Source: CAYFZO01 sp964347615 (lineage in GTDB: Bacteria > Pseudomonadota > Gammaproteobacteria > Poriferisulfidales > Oxydemutatoraceae). From it: a stretch of DNA of 64,000 nt. Made by a program: the position numbers and the translations under genes. The DNA is taken from positions 37,399 through 101,398 of the forward strand of contig CAYFZO010000005.1 in NCBI GenBank assembly GCA_964347615.1, read 5' to 3'. Shown here in pieces: positions 16,614-25,960 of the stretch (positions within the stretch are counted from its first letter, which is position 1; each line of letters opens with the position of its first letter). The notes below the pieces were generated by a model. It made no database searches. It was not told the origin of the DNA and saw only the letters and a program-made list of their open reading frames with translations.

Positions 16614-17715
16614 CGGACGTCTCCACGTTGCTTGCGTTCGGCAGGAAAAAGTCGAGCGTTACACGCAGACCTTCTCCGCGTTCGCTGTCCACGGTCAGCT
16701 CCCCGCCGATGCGCGCGGCACGGTCTTTCATCGCGTTCAGTCCGATGTGTTCGTCGCCGTCGCGCGGGCCACCCTCCATGCCGACGCCGTTGTCCTCTAT
16801 CAACACGCGGCAGTGGCCGTCCTTGGTGTCGCGCATCATCACCCGCACCAGTGACGCGTCGGCGTGCTTCTGTACGTTGGACAGCGCCTCCTGAATGATC
16901 TTCAGCACCTGGATTTCGAACTCGCGCGGCAATACGTGGCTCATCTGACGTTTCTGGAAGAACACCTGGGTGCGCGGATTGTCGTCCCGGAACTTCGATA
17001 TCGCTTCGTCCACCGACTGTTCAAAATCGCCGAGCCGCGAAGTCGTGTGGAAGTAGCTGATCAGGTCGCGCACCTCGCGATAAGCCGCGCCGAGCGTACT
17101 CTCCAGCTTCCCGAGCTGCCGCTCGGCGGCTTCCTTGTCGTCCTCTTGCAGGCTTTGCTCGAGAACGTGGGCCTGGAACCTCAGCCCGCCGATTGTCTGC
17201 GCCAAAGAGTCGTGCAGCTCATACGCAATCCACGCGCGCTCTTGCATCCGCGTCTTGTCGGTCATGTGCGCGGTGTGGCGTTGCAGCTGTGCGACGCCGT
17301 AGTTCGACTGCGCCTCGAGCATACGCGCCATCGAATTGAAATCGTGGCACAAGGCGTTGAAGCTGCTGCCTTCGACTTCGGATACGCGCGACGACAAGTT
17401 GCCCGCGTGAACGTCGAGCAACCACAAGCGCAGGTTCCGGAACGGCTTGACGTAATCGAGCCACAGGAACCGTGCGATTGCGACGAGCAGAACGACCGAC
17501 AACACGAGCAACCCTCCTTGCCATTGTTCCCACCACGGTCGATTCAGCGCGTAAATCAAGACTGAAAAAAACCACGTCGCGATCAGCATCACCAACGCAA
17601 CGAAAGCGCGAAAGTGGAGGAGCTGCTCGCCGAGCCGCCAGTTCAAGCTGGTTTTCGAACGTTCCTGTAGAGGCGGGATATGTTTCCGGGCACTGCGCAA
17701 CAACACGGCTTTCAC
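16606..17715 (-). CDS. NarX-like sensor histidine kinase without periplasmic sensor
   Basis: A 369-residue kinase with two membrane helices (about residues 36-57 and 67-86) separated by only ~9 residues, a HAMP region, a HisKA_3 helix with His168 in YELHDSLAQTIGGL, and a C-terminal HATPase domain (EDNGVGM, HIGLNAMKDRA, GEGLRVTL). NarX proteins have a ~110-residue periplasmic ligand domain; here it is missing, so sensing must be membrane-based or cytoplasmic. The start is GTG and overlaps the upstream stop (GTGA), which implies translational coupling with the DsrR-like gene. Confidence 0.88.
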   Translation of the reverse strand: MKAVLLRSARKHIPPLQERSKTSLNWRLGEQLLHFRAFVALVMLIATWFFSVLIYALNRPWWEQWQGGLLVLSVVLLVAIARFLWLDYVKPFRNLRLWLLDVHAGNLSSRVSEVEGSSFNALCHDFNSMARMLEAQSNYGVAQLQRHTAHMTDKTRMQERAWIAYELHDSLAQTIGGLRFQAHVLEQSLQEDDKEAAERQLGKLESTLGAAYREVRDLISYFHTTSRLGDFEQSVDEAISKFRDDNPRTQVFFQKRQMSHVLPREFEIQVLKIIQEALSNVQKHADASLVRVMMRDTKDGHCRVLIEDNGVGMEGGPRDGDEHIGLNAMKDRAARIGGELTVDSERGEGLRVTLDFFLPNASNVETSDG

Positions 17716-18038
17716 TCCTCGCTCGAAGATTCAGGCGGCACGTAAGCCGGGTCGTTGGGATTCAGGAAAATGAAGTTGAATTGATTTTCCTCGAGTTCAA
17801 CGTAGTCTATGGTCATATCCCTGACCAAATCGCGTGAACCGTTCGAGATGATGACGTCAACCCCGCGAACCCGCACCATCAGGTCGCCTTCCCAAGTCTT
17901 GTCGTCAAAACCCATCGCGTAGTGAAAGCTGTCGTCGTCCTTGCGCCTCACCGCAATACGCAAGGGAAGGCCGGCCATGCCGCCGTCTTTCGCCGATTGC
18001 ACAATTTGTTTTTCCGCTGCTTCGGTCAATTTGATCAT
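17712..18038 (-). CDS. Cysteine-free IscA/HesB-fold protein (DsrR-like)
   Basis: A 108-residue A-type carrier fold: MIKLTEAAEKQIV..., then GMAGLPLRIAV, YAMGFDD, DYVELEENQFNFIFLNPNDP. It has no cysteine at all, so it cannot bind a cluster in the IscA manner. DsrR of sulfur-oxidising bacteria is a known cysteine-free relative that affects dsr gene expression, and the sequence style matches. It overlaps the kinase gene by four bases, so it may work with the two-component pair. Function here is inferred from fold only. Confidence 0.72.
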   Translation of the reverse strand: MIKLTEAAEKQIVQSAKDGGMAGLPLRIAVRRKDDDSFHYAMGFDDKTWEGDLMVRVRGVDVIISNGSRDLVRDMTIDYVELEENQFNFIFLNPNDPAYVPPESSSEE

Positions 18039-18245
18039 GCGCCGCGTTCTTCGCTCAGCTGATTTACAGGACAAGCAGTGTATCAAAGATAACGCGGCGA
18101 GGTTCAAACCTGCCGAACGCCTTTGAAGCACGACGGAACACGCCCGGAAACCAAGCCGAACAAAGGCTGGACGCGCTTGACGGGTGCAAACCGGCGAGCG
18201 CACCTCTTTATATAATGAGCGACGACGATGACCGAGGAGGCTTTG
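18039..18245. promoter_or_regulatory. Divergent promoter region, dsrR-like / aceE
   Basis: A 207-nt gap between divergent genes. A TATAAT hexamer at 18211-18216 is a plausible -10 for aceE; TTGACG at 18177-18182 is 28 bp away, too far for a classic pair. AGGAGG at 18235-18240 is the aceE ribosome-binding site. Confidence 0.45.
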
Positions 18246-20903
18246 ATGAACGCCGCTACAGACGAGGACCCCCGAGAGACGCAAGAGTGGATCGAGTCGC
18301 TCGAAGCGGTCGCCGCCCGCTGCGGCCCGCAACGCGCCTACTACCTGATCAACCGGCTGATGGACAGGACCCGGCTGTGGGGCGGCGGCTTCCCGCACGG
18401 GCTCAGCCTGCCGTACGTGAACACGATCCCGGCGGTGATGCAAAAGCCGATGCCCGGCGACCCTGCAATCGAGCACCGCCTGCGCGCGATGATCCGCTGG
18501 AACGCCGCGGTGATGGTGTTGCGCGCGAACAAGCGCAACCCCGGCATCGGCGGGCACATTGCGAGCTTCGCGTCGGCGGCGACGCTTTACGACGTCGGCT
18601 TCAACCACTTCTTCCGTGCGCCGACCGACGCCCACGGCGGCGACCTGATTTTCGTTCAAGGCCATTCGTCGCCCGGCATCTACGCCCGCGCGTTCCTCGA
18701 GGGCAGACTGAGTGAAGACGAGCTCGACAACTTCCGCCGCGAAGCCGCTTCGCCCGGCCTGTCGTCTTACCCCCATCCCCGGCTGATGCCGGAATTCTGG
18801 GAGTTCCCCACCGTGTCCATGGGGCTCGGCCCGATCATGGCGATTTACCAAGCACGTTTCATGAAGTACCTCCAAGACCGCAAGTTGCTCGACGGCGGCG
18901 ACCGCAAGGTGTGGGCGTTCGTCGGCGACGGCGAGATGGACGAACCCGAGTCGGTCGGCGCGATTTCCCTCGCCGGGCGCGAAAAGCTCGACAACCTGAT
19001 TTTCGTCGTCAACTGTAACCTGCAACGTCTCGACGGTCCGGTACGCGGCAACGGCAAGATCATCCAAGAGCTCGAGCGCTTGTTCCACGGTTGCGGCTGG
19101 AACGTGATCAAAGTGATCTGGGGCGGATACTGGGACCCGCTGCTGGCGAAAGACAAGGACAAATTGCTGCTTCAGCGCATGGAGGAGGCGGTGGACGGCG
19201 ACTACCAGAACTACAAGGCGCGCGACGGCGCTTACACGCGCAAGCACTTCTTCGGCAAGTATCCCGAGCTCGCCAAGCTGGTCGAGGATCTGTCCGACCG
19301 CGACATCTGGCGTTTGAACCGAGGCGGCCACGATCCGCACAAGGTGTACGCCGCGTACGACGCCGCAGTGAACTGCCGCGACCAACCGACGGTGATTCTC
19401 GCAAAGACGGTCAAGGGCTACGGCATGGGCGAATCCGGCGAAGGCCAAAACCGCTCGCACCAGCAAAAGAAGATGGACGTCGAGTCGCTCAAGCGCATGC
19501 GCGACCGCTTCAAGCTGCCGCTCAGTGACGAGCAGGTCGCCGAACTCGAATACCTCCGCCCCGACGAGAACAGCGAGGAAATCCGGTACATGAAACAACG
19601 CCGCGCCGCGCTCGGCGGTTTCCTGCCTCAGCGCGCGCGTCGCGCGACGGCGCTGAAGATTCCGCCGCTGTCGGAATTCACCCCGCTGCTCAAGGACAGC
19701 GGCGCACGTGAGTTCTCGACGACGATGGCGTTCGTGCGCATTCTCACGTTGCTGTGCCGCAACCCCGACGTGGGCGAACGCATCGTGCCGATCGTGCCTG
19801 ACGAAGCGCGCACTTTCGGCATGGAGGGGCTGTTCCGTCGGCTCGGCATCTACTCGTCGGTGGGGCAGCTGTACGAGCCGCAAGACGTAGACCAAGTGAT
19901 GTTCTACAAAGAAGACAAGTCGGGGCAGATACTCGAAGAGGCGATCTGCGAAGCCGGTGCGGTTTCTTCGTGGATTGCCGCGGCGACCGCGGCAAGCACG
20001 CACGGCATCAGCATGATTCCGTTCTACGTCTTCTATTCGATGTTCGGTTTCCAGCGCATCGGCGACCTCGCGTGGGCGGCGGGTGACATGCAGGCACGCG
20101 GCTTCCTGATCGGCGGCACCTCCGGACGCACGACGCTCGCCGGCGAAGGACTCCAACATCAGGACGGCCACAGCCACGTGTTCGCATCGGCGTATCCCAG
20201 CTGCGTCGCCTACGATCCGTGCTTTGCGTACGAGCTGGCGGTCATCATCCACCACGGCCTGAAACGCATGTACGCCGAACGGGACAGCGTGTTCTTTTAC
20301 GTCACGACGATGAACGAAAACTACCCGCACCCGCAGCTGCCCGAAGGCGCCGAGGAAGGCATCATCAAAGGGCTGTACCGTCTGCCGCAAGCACCTGCAA
20401 CCGCGGACAATCGGGTGCGCCTGGTCGGCTCGGGCGCGATCCTGCGCGAAGTGATCGCCGCCGCCGCGCTGCTCGAAAAAGACTGGGGAATCGGTGCCGA
20501 AGTATGGAGCGCAACGAGCTTCAATCAACTGCACCGGGACGCCCTGGAAACCCGGCGCTGGAACCGACTGCGCCCGCAACGGGAAAAGCGCACGGCTTAC
20601 GTGCGCCGCTGCTTCGGAGACGACGACGCACCGATTGTCGCCGCGAGCGATTATCTCGCGGGCCACGCCGGACAGATCGCCGGCTTCCTCGAACAACCGT
20701 ACTACGCGCTCGGCACCGACGGCTTCGGCCGCTCCGACACCCGGGAAGCCCTGCGCGAGTTCTTCGAGGTTGATCGCAACCACGTCGCGGCGACCGCGCT
20801 TTACGCGCTTGCCGAACAAGGCAAGATCCCGCACGCTCGAGTCGCCGAAGCGTACAGCCGCTACGGCGTCAACCCGGACAAAACGCCGCCTTTCTCGATA
20901 TGA
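18246..20903 (+). CDS. aceE: Pyruvate dehydrogenase E1 component (homodimeric)
   Basis: 885 residues, the usual size for gammaproteobacterial AceE. It decarboxylates pyruvate with thiamine diphosphate and reductively acetylates the E2 lipoyl group. The TPP-binding motif runs from GDGEMDEPES to NCNLQRLDG (about residues 228-267); SFASAATLYDVGFNHFF and RTTLAGEGLQHQDGHSH are family blocks. The start at 18246 is set by AGGAGG five bases upstream; an ATG at 18228 lies before that site. Unlike E. coli, aceE is not followed by aceF, which is convergent 4 kb away with lpd. Confidence 0.96.
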   Translation: MNAATDEDPRETQEWIESLEAVAARCGPQRAYYLINRLMDRTRLWGGGFPHGLSLPYVNTIPAVMQKPMPGDPAIEHRLRAMIRWNAAVMVLRANKRNPGIGGHIASFASAATLYDVGFNHFFRAPTDAHGGDLIFVQGHSSPGIYARAFLEGRLSEDELDNFRREAASPGLSSYPHPRLMPEFWEFPTVSMGLGPIMAIYQARFMKYLQDRKLLDGGDRKVWAFVGDGEMDEPESVGAISLAGREKLDNLIFVVNCNLQRLDGPVRGNGKIIQELERLFHGCGWNVIKVIWGGYWDPLLAKDKDKLLLQRMEEAVDGDYQNYKARDGAYTRKHFFGKYPELAKLVEDLSDRDIWRLNRGGHDPHKVYAAYDAAVNCRDQPTVILAKTVKGYGMGESGEGQNRSHQQKKMDVESLKRMRDRFKLPLSDEQVAELEYLRPDENSEEIRYMKQRRAALGGFLPQRARRATALKIPPLSEFTPLLKDSGAREFSTTMAFVRILTLLCRNPDVGERIVPIVPDEARTFGMEGLFRRLGIYSSVGQLYEPQDVDQVMFYKEDKSGQILEEAICEAGAVSSWIAAATAASTHGISMIPFYVFYSMFGFQRIGDLAWAAGDMQARGFLIGGTSGRTTLAGEGLQHQDGHSHVFASAYPSCVAYDPCFAYELAVIIHHGLKRMYAERDSVFFYVTTMNENYPHPQLPEGAEEGIIKGLYRLPQAPATADNRVRLVGSGAILREVIAAAALLEKDWGIGAEVWSATSFNQLHRDALETRRWNRLRPQREKRTAYVRRCFGDDDAPIVAASDYLAGHAGQIAGFLEQPYYALGTDGFGRSDTREALREFFEVDRNHVAATALYALAEQGKIPHARVAEAYSRYGVNPDKTPPFSI

Positions 20904-20958
20904 ATGAAGCGCACCGCATCGAAGACCCGCGCACCCGGGCGACGCGGATCAACGCCAA

Positions 20959-22071
20959 ATGCTGATCGGCGTACCCAAAGAAACCAAGGACCATGAATAC
21001 CGCGTCGGTCTGACCCCCGAGTCGGTCGCAACGCTGACCGCGCACGGTCACCGGTTGCTGGTCGAGCACGACGCCGGTGCCGCGGTCGGCTTCAGCAACG
21101 ACGACTACCTCAAAGCCGGTGCCGACGTTGTGCGCGGCGGCGCCGACGTCTACGTCGCCGAGATGATCGTCAAGGTCAAAGAGCCCCAAAGCGACGAATG
21201 CGAGCTGCTGCGCAAAGGACAGATCCTGTTCTCCTATCTGCACTTGGTCGCCCACCCCACCGTGACCGCGGCGTTGATGAAAAGCGGCGCGACGTGCATC
21301 GCCTACGAGACGATCACCGCGCCCGACGGCAGTCGCCCGCTGCTGATCCCGATGTCGGCGATCGCAGGACGCCTTGCGATTCAAGTCGGGGCGCATTACC
21401 TCGAAAAACCCCATGGGCGGCGCGGTCTGCTGCTCAGCGGCGCACCCGGCACCGCACCGGCTAAGGTGACCGTGCTCGGCGCCGGCACCGTCGGCGTCTA
21501 CGCCGCCGAGATTGCACGGGGAATGCGCGCCGAGACTTTCATCCTCGACAAGTCCGAACGCGCGCTACAACGCGCACAAAAGCGACTCGGCGACAACGTC
21601 GTCCCCGTACTCGCCGCCGACGGCGATGATTTCAGGCGTTATCTCGTCGACGCCGACCTCGTTGTCGGCGCCCTGCTCGTGCCCGGCGGCAGGACCCCGC
21701 AAATCGCCGACCGCTCGACGGTCGCGTCGATGCAACCCGGCGCCGTCATCGTGGACGTCGCGGCCGACCAGGGCGGCTGCTTTGAAACCTCGCGTCCGAC
21801 CACCCACAGCCGACCGACCTACGTCGAGGAGGGCGTCGTGCACTACTGCGTGACCAACATGCCGGGGGTCGTACCGTTGACGTCAACGTTGTCACTCAAC
21901 CACGCGACGCTCGCCTACGCCGCCGCGATCGCGGGCCGCGGGTGGCGGCGAAGCCTGCGTGACGACCCCGGGTTCGCCGAGGGACTCAGCATCTGCGACG
22001 GCGCGATGACCTCCCGACAAACCGCCGCCGACCTCGGCCTCGACTACCGTGACCCCCGGACCTTCCTGTGA
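20959..22071 (+). CDS. ald: Alanine dehydrogenase
   Basis: A 370-residue NAD-dependent enzyme interconverting alanine with pyruvate plus ammonia. The N-terminal block MLIGVPKETKDHEYRVGLTP, catalytic Lys in IVKVKEPQ (near residue 75), His in YLHLVAHP (near residue 96) and the Rossmann motif GAGTVGVYAAEIA (near residue 176) are all seen. CVTNMPGVVPLTST near residue 298 is a further signature. It follows aceE by 55 nt on the same strand, so pyruvate supply and use may be co-expressed. The last residues read DYRDPRTFL. Confidence 0.95.
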   Translation: MLIGVPKETKDHEYRVGLTPESVATLTAHGHRLLVEHDAGAAVGFSNDDYLKAGADVVRGGADVYVAEMIVKVKEPQSDECELLRKGQILFSYLHLVAHPTVTAALMKSGATCIAYETITAPDGSRPLLIPMSAIAGRLAIQVGAHYLEKPHGRRGLLLSGAPGTAPAKVTVLGAGTVGVYAAEIARGMRAETFILDKSERALQRAQKRLGDNVVPVLAADGDDFRRYLVDADLVVGALLVPGGRTPQIADRSTVASMQPGAVIVDVAADQGGCFETSRPTTHSRPTYVEEGVVHYCVTNMPGVVPLTSTLSLNHATLAYAAAIAGRGWRRSLRDDPGFAEGLSICDGAMTSRQTAADLGLDYRDPRTFL

Positions 22072-22203
22072 AAGATTTACCGCGTCGTTATCCTGATGGT
22101 GATACCCGCGGTCGAAGAAAGCTTGCAGCGTCGGCTGCCTCGAGACCGACGTACGCTGATGCAAGCTCGAAATCCAGCCGGGTGCTGATACACTTCACGC
22201 GTC

Positions 22204-22280
22204 GGGCGCGTAGCTCAGCCGGTCAGAGCACCGTCTTCACATGGCGGGGGTCGCTGGTTCGAATCCAGCCGCGCCCACCA
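22204..22280 (+). tRNA. tRNA-Val (anticodon CAC)
   Basis: The cloverleaf folds by eye. The 7-bp acceptor is GGGCGCG/CGCGCCC. The D stem is GCTC/GAGC. The anticodon stem CCGTC/GGCGG has one U-G pair, with loop TTCACAT giving anticodon CAC at 22238-22240. The T stem GCTGG/CCAGC has loop TTCGAAT. Discriminator A22277 is followed by an encoded CCA. CAC reads GUG (valine). Confidence 0.96.
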
Positions 22281-22318
22281 CCACGTGGTAAAAACTTAAG
22301 AGCAAAGAGGTAGAACCA

Positions 22319-22651
22319 ATGAGTGATGACATCATCTCCAAACAAGGCGCCATCGTAGGTCAGTGGGACGGCAAGGACGTCGACGCCCTGAAAGACGAGC
22401 TGGCACGTATCAAGCAAGCGTTGCGCAAACAGGGATCGAACGACAAGGTCGAGCCCGCCGGCGTTTCGCACAAAGAGCAGCTGCCCGACGATCTGAAGAA
22501 TTTCACCGCCTACTTGCTGTGGGGATGCGACCCGAGCGGCAACTGCTTGGTCGGGTCCGGCGCGAACCGTTTCGAGTCGGTTGAATCGCTGCGCGAGTTT
22601 TACGCAAGCGACGTTGCAAAAGACGCGCTCGCCCGGCACAAGGACGCCTGA
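22319..22651 (+). CDS. Small hypothetical protein
   Basis: A 110-residue acidic soluble protein, with AAAGAGGTAG ahead of the ATG. It is helical at the N-terminus (DALKDELARIKQALRKQG) and has a compact C-terminal part with LLWGCDPSGNCLVGSG, where two cysteines lie six residues apart. I do not recognise the family. It starts 38 nt after the tRNA and may be read from the same promoter. The paired cysteines could bind metal or form a disulphide, but nothing shows this directly. Confidence 0.7.
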   Translation: MSDDIISKQGAIVGQWDGKDVDALKDELARIKQALRKQGSNDKVEPAGVSHKEQLPDDLKNFTAYLLWGCDPSGNCLVGSGANRFESVESLREFYASDVAKDALARHKDA

Positions 22652-22679
22652 CTCGCAGCACACGGTTCCGAGTACGGGG

Positions 22680-24092
22680 TCACAAGTCGGTCGCGGTCTT
22701 CTCCAGCACCTCGGCGGCCGACCCCAGCGTCTCCGACAACGTCGGGTGAGGGTGAACGGTCATCGCGACGTCACGCGTCTCGGCGCCCATCTCGATCGCC
22801 AGCACCATCTCGGCAATCAGCTCCCCCGCGTTGCGCCCGACGATACCCGCACCGACGACGCGCTTGCTCGCGGGGTCGCGCAAGATCTTGGTCAATCCTT
22901 CACCGGCACCGGTGCCGAGCGCACGGCCGTTCGCCGCCCACGGGAAGACGTCGCGTTGCACCGGGACGCCGCGGCGTTCGGCTTCGGTTTCGTTGAGACC
23001 CGCCCAAGCGATTTCGGGATTGGTGTAGGCGACGGCGGGAATCGCCCGGGCGTCAAAAGCGGCTTCGCGTCCCGCGGCGGTCTCGGCGGCGACCTTGCCT
23101 TGATGCATCGCTTTGTGCGCGAGCAGCGGCGGGCCGACGACGTCGCCAACCGCAAAGAGCGTCGCGACGTTGGTGCGCTGTTGCGCGTCGGTCGGGATAA
23201 ACCCCCGCGGGTCGAGTTGGACGCCGGCTTCGGCGGCGCGGACGACGTCGCTGTTGGGTATCCGCCCGATTGCCGACAGCACCAAGTCAAAAGTCTTTTC
23301 GGCGCTTTGGAGGTCGTTGCTGAAAGCCACCCGCAGACCTTGTGACGTCGCTTCAACCGCGCCGATTTTCGTCCGCACGAGAATCTCGGCGCCGCGTTCC
23401 TTCAGGCGCCGTTCCAGAGGTTGCACCAAATCGCGGTCGGATTCGGCCATCAGCCGGTTTTCCACTTCGACGATGGTTATCCGCGTCCCGAACGCTTCAT
23501 AGACGCAAGCCATCTCGAGCCCGATGATGCCGCCGCCGACAATCAGCATCTTTTCCGGGATCTCGGTCAATGCCAGTGCGCCGGTTGAGTCCGCCAACCG
23601 GTCTTTCAGTCGGGGGTCGTTGCCGGCGAAATCCGTCGCCGGGCGGGGCCGCGACCCGGCGGCGATGATCGCCTGATCGAAGCCGATGGTTTGAACCTCA
23701 CCGCCGGTGCGGCATTGAATCGCGTTCGACGAAGTGAACGCCGCGTCACCGCGGACGACCCGGACCTTGCGACGTTTGGCGAGGGCGGCGAGCCCGGCAG
23801 CGAGTTTGCCGACGACGCCGCTTTTGAAGCGGTTAACCTTATCGAGGTTCACGGTCGGCGCGCCGAAGTCCACCCCGCATTGCTTGAGCGACTCGGCGGC
23901 GGTAATCGTCTCGGCGAGGTGCAACAGGGTTTTCGAAGGGATGCAGCCGACGTTCAGGCACACCCCGCCGAGGCGGTCGTGGCGCTCGACCAGAGTGACG
24001 TCCATGCCGAGGTCGGCGGCGCGGAACGCGGCGGTGTAGCCGCCGGGACCGCCGCCGACGACGAGGAGTTCGGCATGGCGCACTTCGCTCAT
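22680..24092 (-). CDS. lpd: Dihydrolipoamide dehydrogenase (E3)
   Basis: A 470-residue FAD disulphide oxidoreductase. The FAD motif is GGGPGGYTAAFRAADLG (residues 13-29), the redox pair is Cys45/Cys50 in GGVCLNVGCIPSK, the NAD motif is GGGIIGLEMA, and the C-terminal His-Glu pair lies in VHPHPTLSE. It reoxidises the lipoyl group of E2 for NADH. It begins one base after the aceF stop, so the two form an operon. Unlike E. coli Lpd there is no lipoyl domain at the N-terminus. Confidence 0.96.
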   Translation of the reverse strand: MSEVRHAELLVVGGGPGGYTAAFRAADLGMDVTLVERHDRLGGVCLNVGCIPSKTLLHLAETITAAESLKQCGVDFGAPTVNLDKVNRFKSGVVGKLAAGLAALAKRRKVRVVRGDAAFTSSNAIQCRTGGEVQTIGFDQAIIAAGSRPRPATDFAGNDPRLKDRLADSTGALALTEIPEKMLIVGGGIIGLEMACVYEAFGTRITIVEVENRLMAESDRDLVQPLERRLKERGAEILVRTKIGAVEATSQGLRVAFSNDLQSAEKTFDLVLSAIGRIPNSDVVRAAEAGVQLDPRGFIPTDAQQRTNVATLFAVGDVVGPPLLAHKAMHQGKVAAETAAGREAAFDARAIPAVAYTNPEIAWAGLNETEAERRGVPVQRDVFPWAANGRALGTGAGEGLTKILRDPASKRVVGAGIVGRNAGELIAEMVLAIEMGAETRDVAMTVHPHPTLSETLGSAAEVLEKTATDL

Positions 24093-24093
24093 T

Positions 24094-25386
24094 TCACAAC
24101 TCGAACCGTTTCGGGTCGGTCAGCAGCCGGCAGTAGTGCGTCAGAAAGCGGGCGGCGTCGGCACCGTTGATGACGCGATGGTCGTAGGAGAGGTCGAGCG
24201 GCAGCAGCAGACGGGGAATGAACCGCTCGCCGCCCCACACCGGGCTTGTGCGCGTGCGCGAGACGCCGAGCACGGCGACCTCGGGCGCGTTGACAATCGG
24301 GGAGAACCCCACGCCGCCGATGCCGCCGAGGTTGGTGATCGTGATGCAGGCACCTTCGACGTCGTCGCGACGCAGCTGAGCGTTGCGCGCACGCACGCTG
24401 AGATCGTGAACCGCGCGTGCGACGTCGAACACGCCGCGTCGGTCGGCGTCGCGCAAGACCGGAGCAATCAGCCCTTGCGACGTGTCCACCGCGATTGCGA
24501 CGTGGCAATAGCGCTTGTAAATCAGCGTGTTCTCGTCTTCGTTCAACGAGGCGTTGAACTTCGGGAAATCGACCAGCGCGTCGGCGAGCGCACGAATCAG
24601 GAAAGGCAGCAGCGTCAGTTTGACGTGCTTGCTCTCGGCCTGGTTCTTCAGCGTTGCACGAAAGGCTTCGAGGTCGGTCACGTCAGCCTCGTCATGCTGC
24701 GTCACGTGCGGCACGTTCAACCACGAACGTTTGACGCGCGCCGCCGATAGCTTGTCTATGCGCCCGACGGGAATCTCTTCGATTTCGCCGAAAGCCGAGA
24801 AGTCGGGGAGCGGAATTGCCGGTGCCGCGGCACCCTGTCCCGACGGACTCGACAGCACCTCACGGGCGAACCGCCGGACGTCTTCTTTCAGGATGCGCCC
24901 GCTCGGGCCCGAACCTTTGACCCGGACGAGGTTCACCCCAAGCTCGCGCGCGAACTGGCGCACGGCGGGACTCGCGTGCACCTCGCCGTGCGGCGGCGAT
25001 GCTTCGGCTGATGTCTTGGGCGTCTTCGGCGACGCGCTCCGAGGTACGTCCCGGGGTACGTCCTGGGGTACATCCGAGGACGCATCCGGGAGCGCGGTGC
25101 GGTCTTGCGTTTCGGCTTCGCGTTTGCCCGCGGGCACGTCGCCCGAAGGCTCGACGGTGGCGAGCAGATCGCCTTCGGACACGCGATCGCTGAGCTTCAC
25201 CGCGACCGACGTCACCGTGCCGGCGACGTCCGACGGCACTTCCATTGCCGCTTTGTCGCTTTCGAGCGTGACCAGCGGGTCGTCCACCTTTACCGCGTCG
25301 CCGGGCTCGACCAGCACTTCGATCACTTCGACCGACTCGAAGTCGTCGAGGTCGGGCACACGGATTTCAACGGGGGTTATATGCAT
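24094..25386 (-). CDS. aceF: Pyruvate dehydrogenase E2, dihydrolipoyl acetyltransferase
   Basis: A 430-residue E2. It has one lipoyl domain (Lys45 in LESDKAAMEV), a linker with DVP tetrapeptide repeats (about residues 107-122), a peripheral-subunit-binding domain (HASPAVRQFARELGV...) and the catalytic core ending YDHRVINGADAARF, where the catalytic His is present and Asn replaces the commoner Asp. Many E2s carry two or three lipoyl domains; this one has a single copy. The start MHITPVEIRVP is preferred over a frame extending 26 codons further upstream. Confidence 0.95.
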   Translation of the reverse strand: MHITPVEIRVPDLDDFESVEVIEVLVEPGDAVKVDDPLVTLESDKAAMEVPSDVAGTVTSVAVKLSDRVSEGDLLATVEPSGDVPAGKREAETQDRTALPDASSDVPQDVPRDVPRSASPKTPKTSAEASPPHGEVHASPAVRQFARELGVNLVRVKGSGPSGRILKEDVRRFAREVLSSPSGQGAAAPAIPLPDFSAFGEIEEIPVGRIDKLSAARVKRSWLNVPHVTQHDEADVTDLEAFRATLKNQAESKHVKLTLLPFLIRALADALVDFPKFNASLNEDENTLIYKRYCHVAIAVDTSQGLIAPVLRDADRRGVFDVARAVHDLSVRARNAQLRRDDVEGACITITNLGGIGGVGFSPIVNAPEVAVLGVSRTRTSPVWGGERFIPRLLLPLDLSYDHRVINGADAARFLTHYCRLLTDPKRFEL

Positions 25387-25960
25387 AAAGTCCACATAGG
25401 CGGTTCCGGTGCGAAAGTCTACCGCACAATCCGTTATCGAAAGGCGGCATGGAAGAATCTCCAAAAAAACGAGAGCGGTTTGTCGAAGCTCAGGTACGAA
25501 CCGGCAGTGCTGGGTGTCAACCCGGAGGACGTGGTGCCGACTCAGCGGGGCCGCAGCACAGAGTTCGAGATGAAGATAACCCCATCGTTGATTGTAGGTC
25601 GCACAACGACCGGCGACGCTGAGCCTTTTGAGAGAGGGCTTCGATTTTGGCGGCGGGAACGTGCGCCATCAAGTTGTCTTGAGCTCGGGCAACGCGAGAG
25701 AAACAGGTGACGAGTCGAGACGACGGCGGGTTATCGGAAACACGGCGCATCCGACTATGGCAGGGGCGGAATCGCACGGCGTAACCTTGAGAATCAAGGT
25801 GCTCTTGGAAGGCGCGCCGGAGTAACTCCTCGGTGCTGAAGCGAATTCAGTACGCCAAGTCTCACGTCCGGGCCTCACATCCAGGAAAGGCGCACTCAAG
25901 CGCGGGGTATAATCAAGCCCGGCAAAAGCTCAAACAGGCTTTCATTACCAAGAGACAAAA
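25387..25960. other. 574-nt region without a recognised gene
   Basis: Short open frames exist on both strands (for example 25517-25777 on the - strand and 25628-25825 on the + strand), but neither has a good ribosome-binding site or a recognisable motif. I checked by eye for RNase P, tmRNA and tRNA landmarks and found none. The far right (25910-25955) is the leader of the next gene, with GGGGTATAATC containing a TATAAT -10 hexamer. Confidence 0.5.

Noticed and set aside
18039..20834. Very long - strand frame running into the DsrR-like gene
   Set aside because: It is antisense to aceE; only its last 108 codons, starting at 18038, are a real gene.
25387..25900. RNase P RNA, tmRNA or group II intron
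   Set aside because: No conserved landmark (GAGGAAAGTCCGGG, tRNA-like ends, domain V) could be found.
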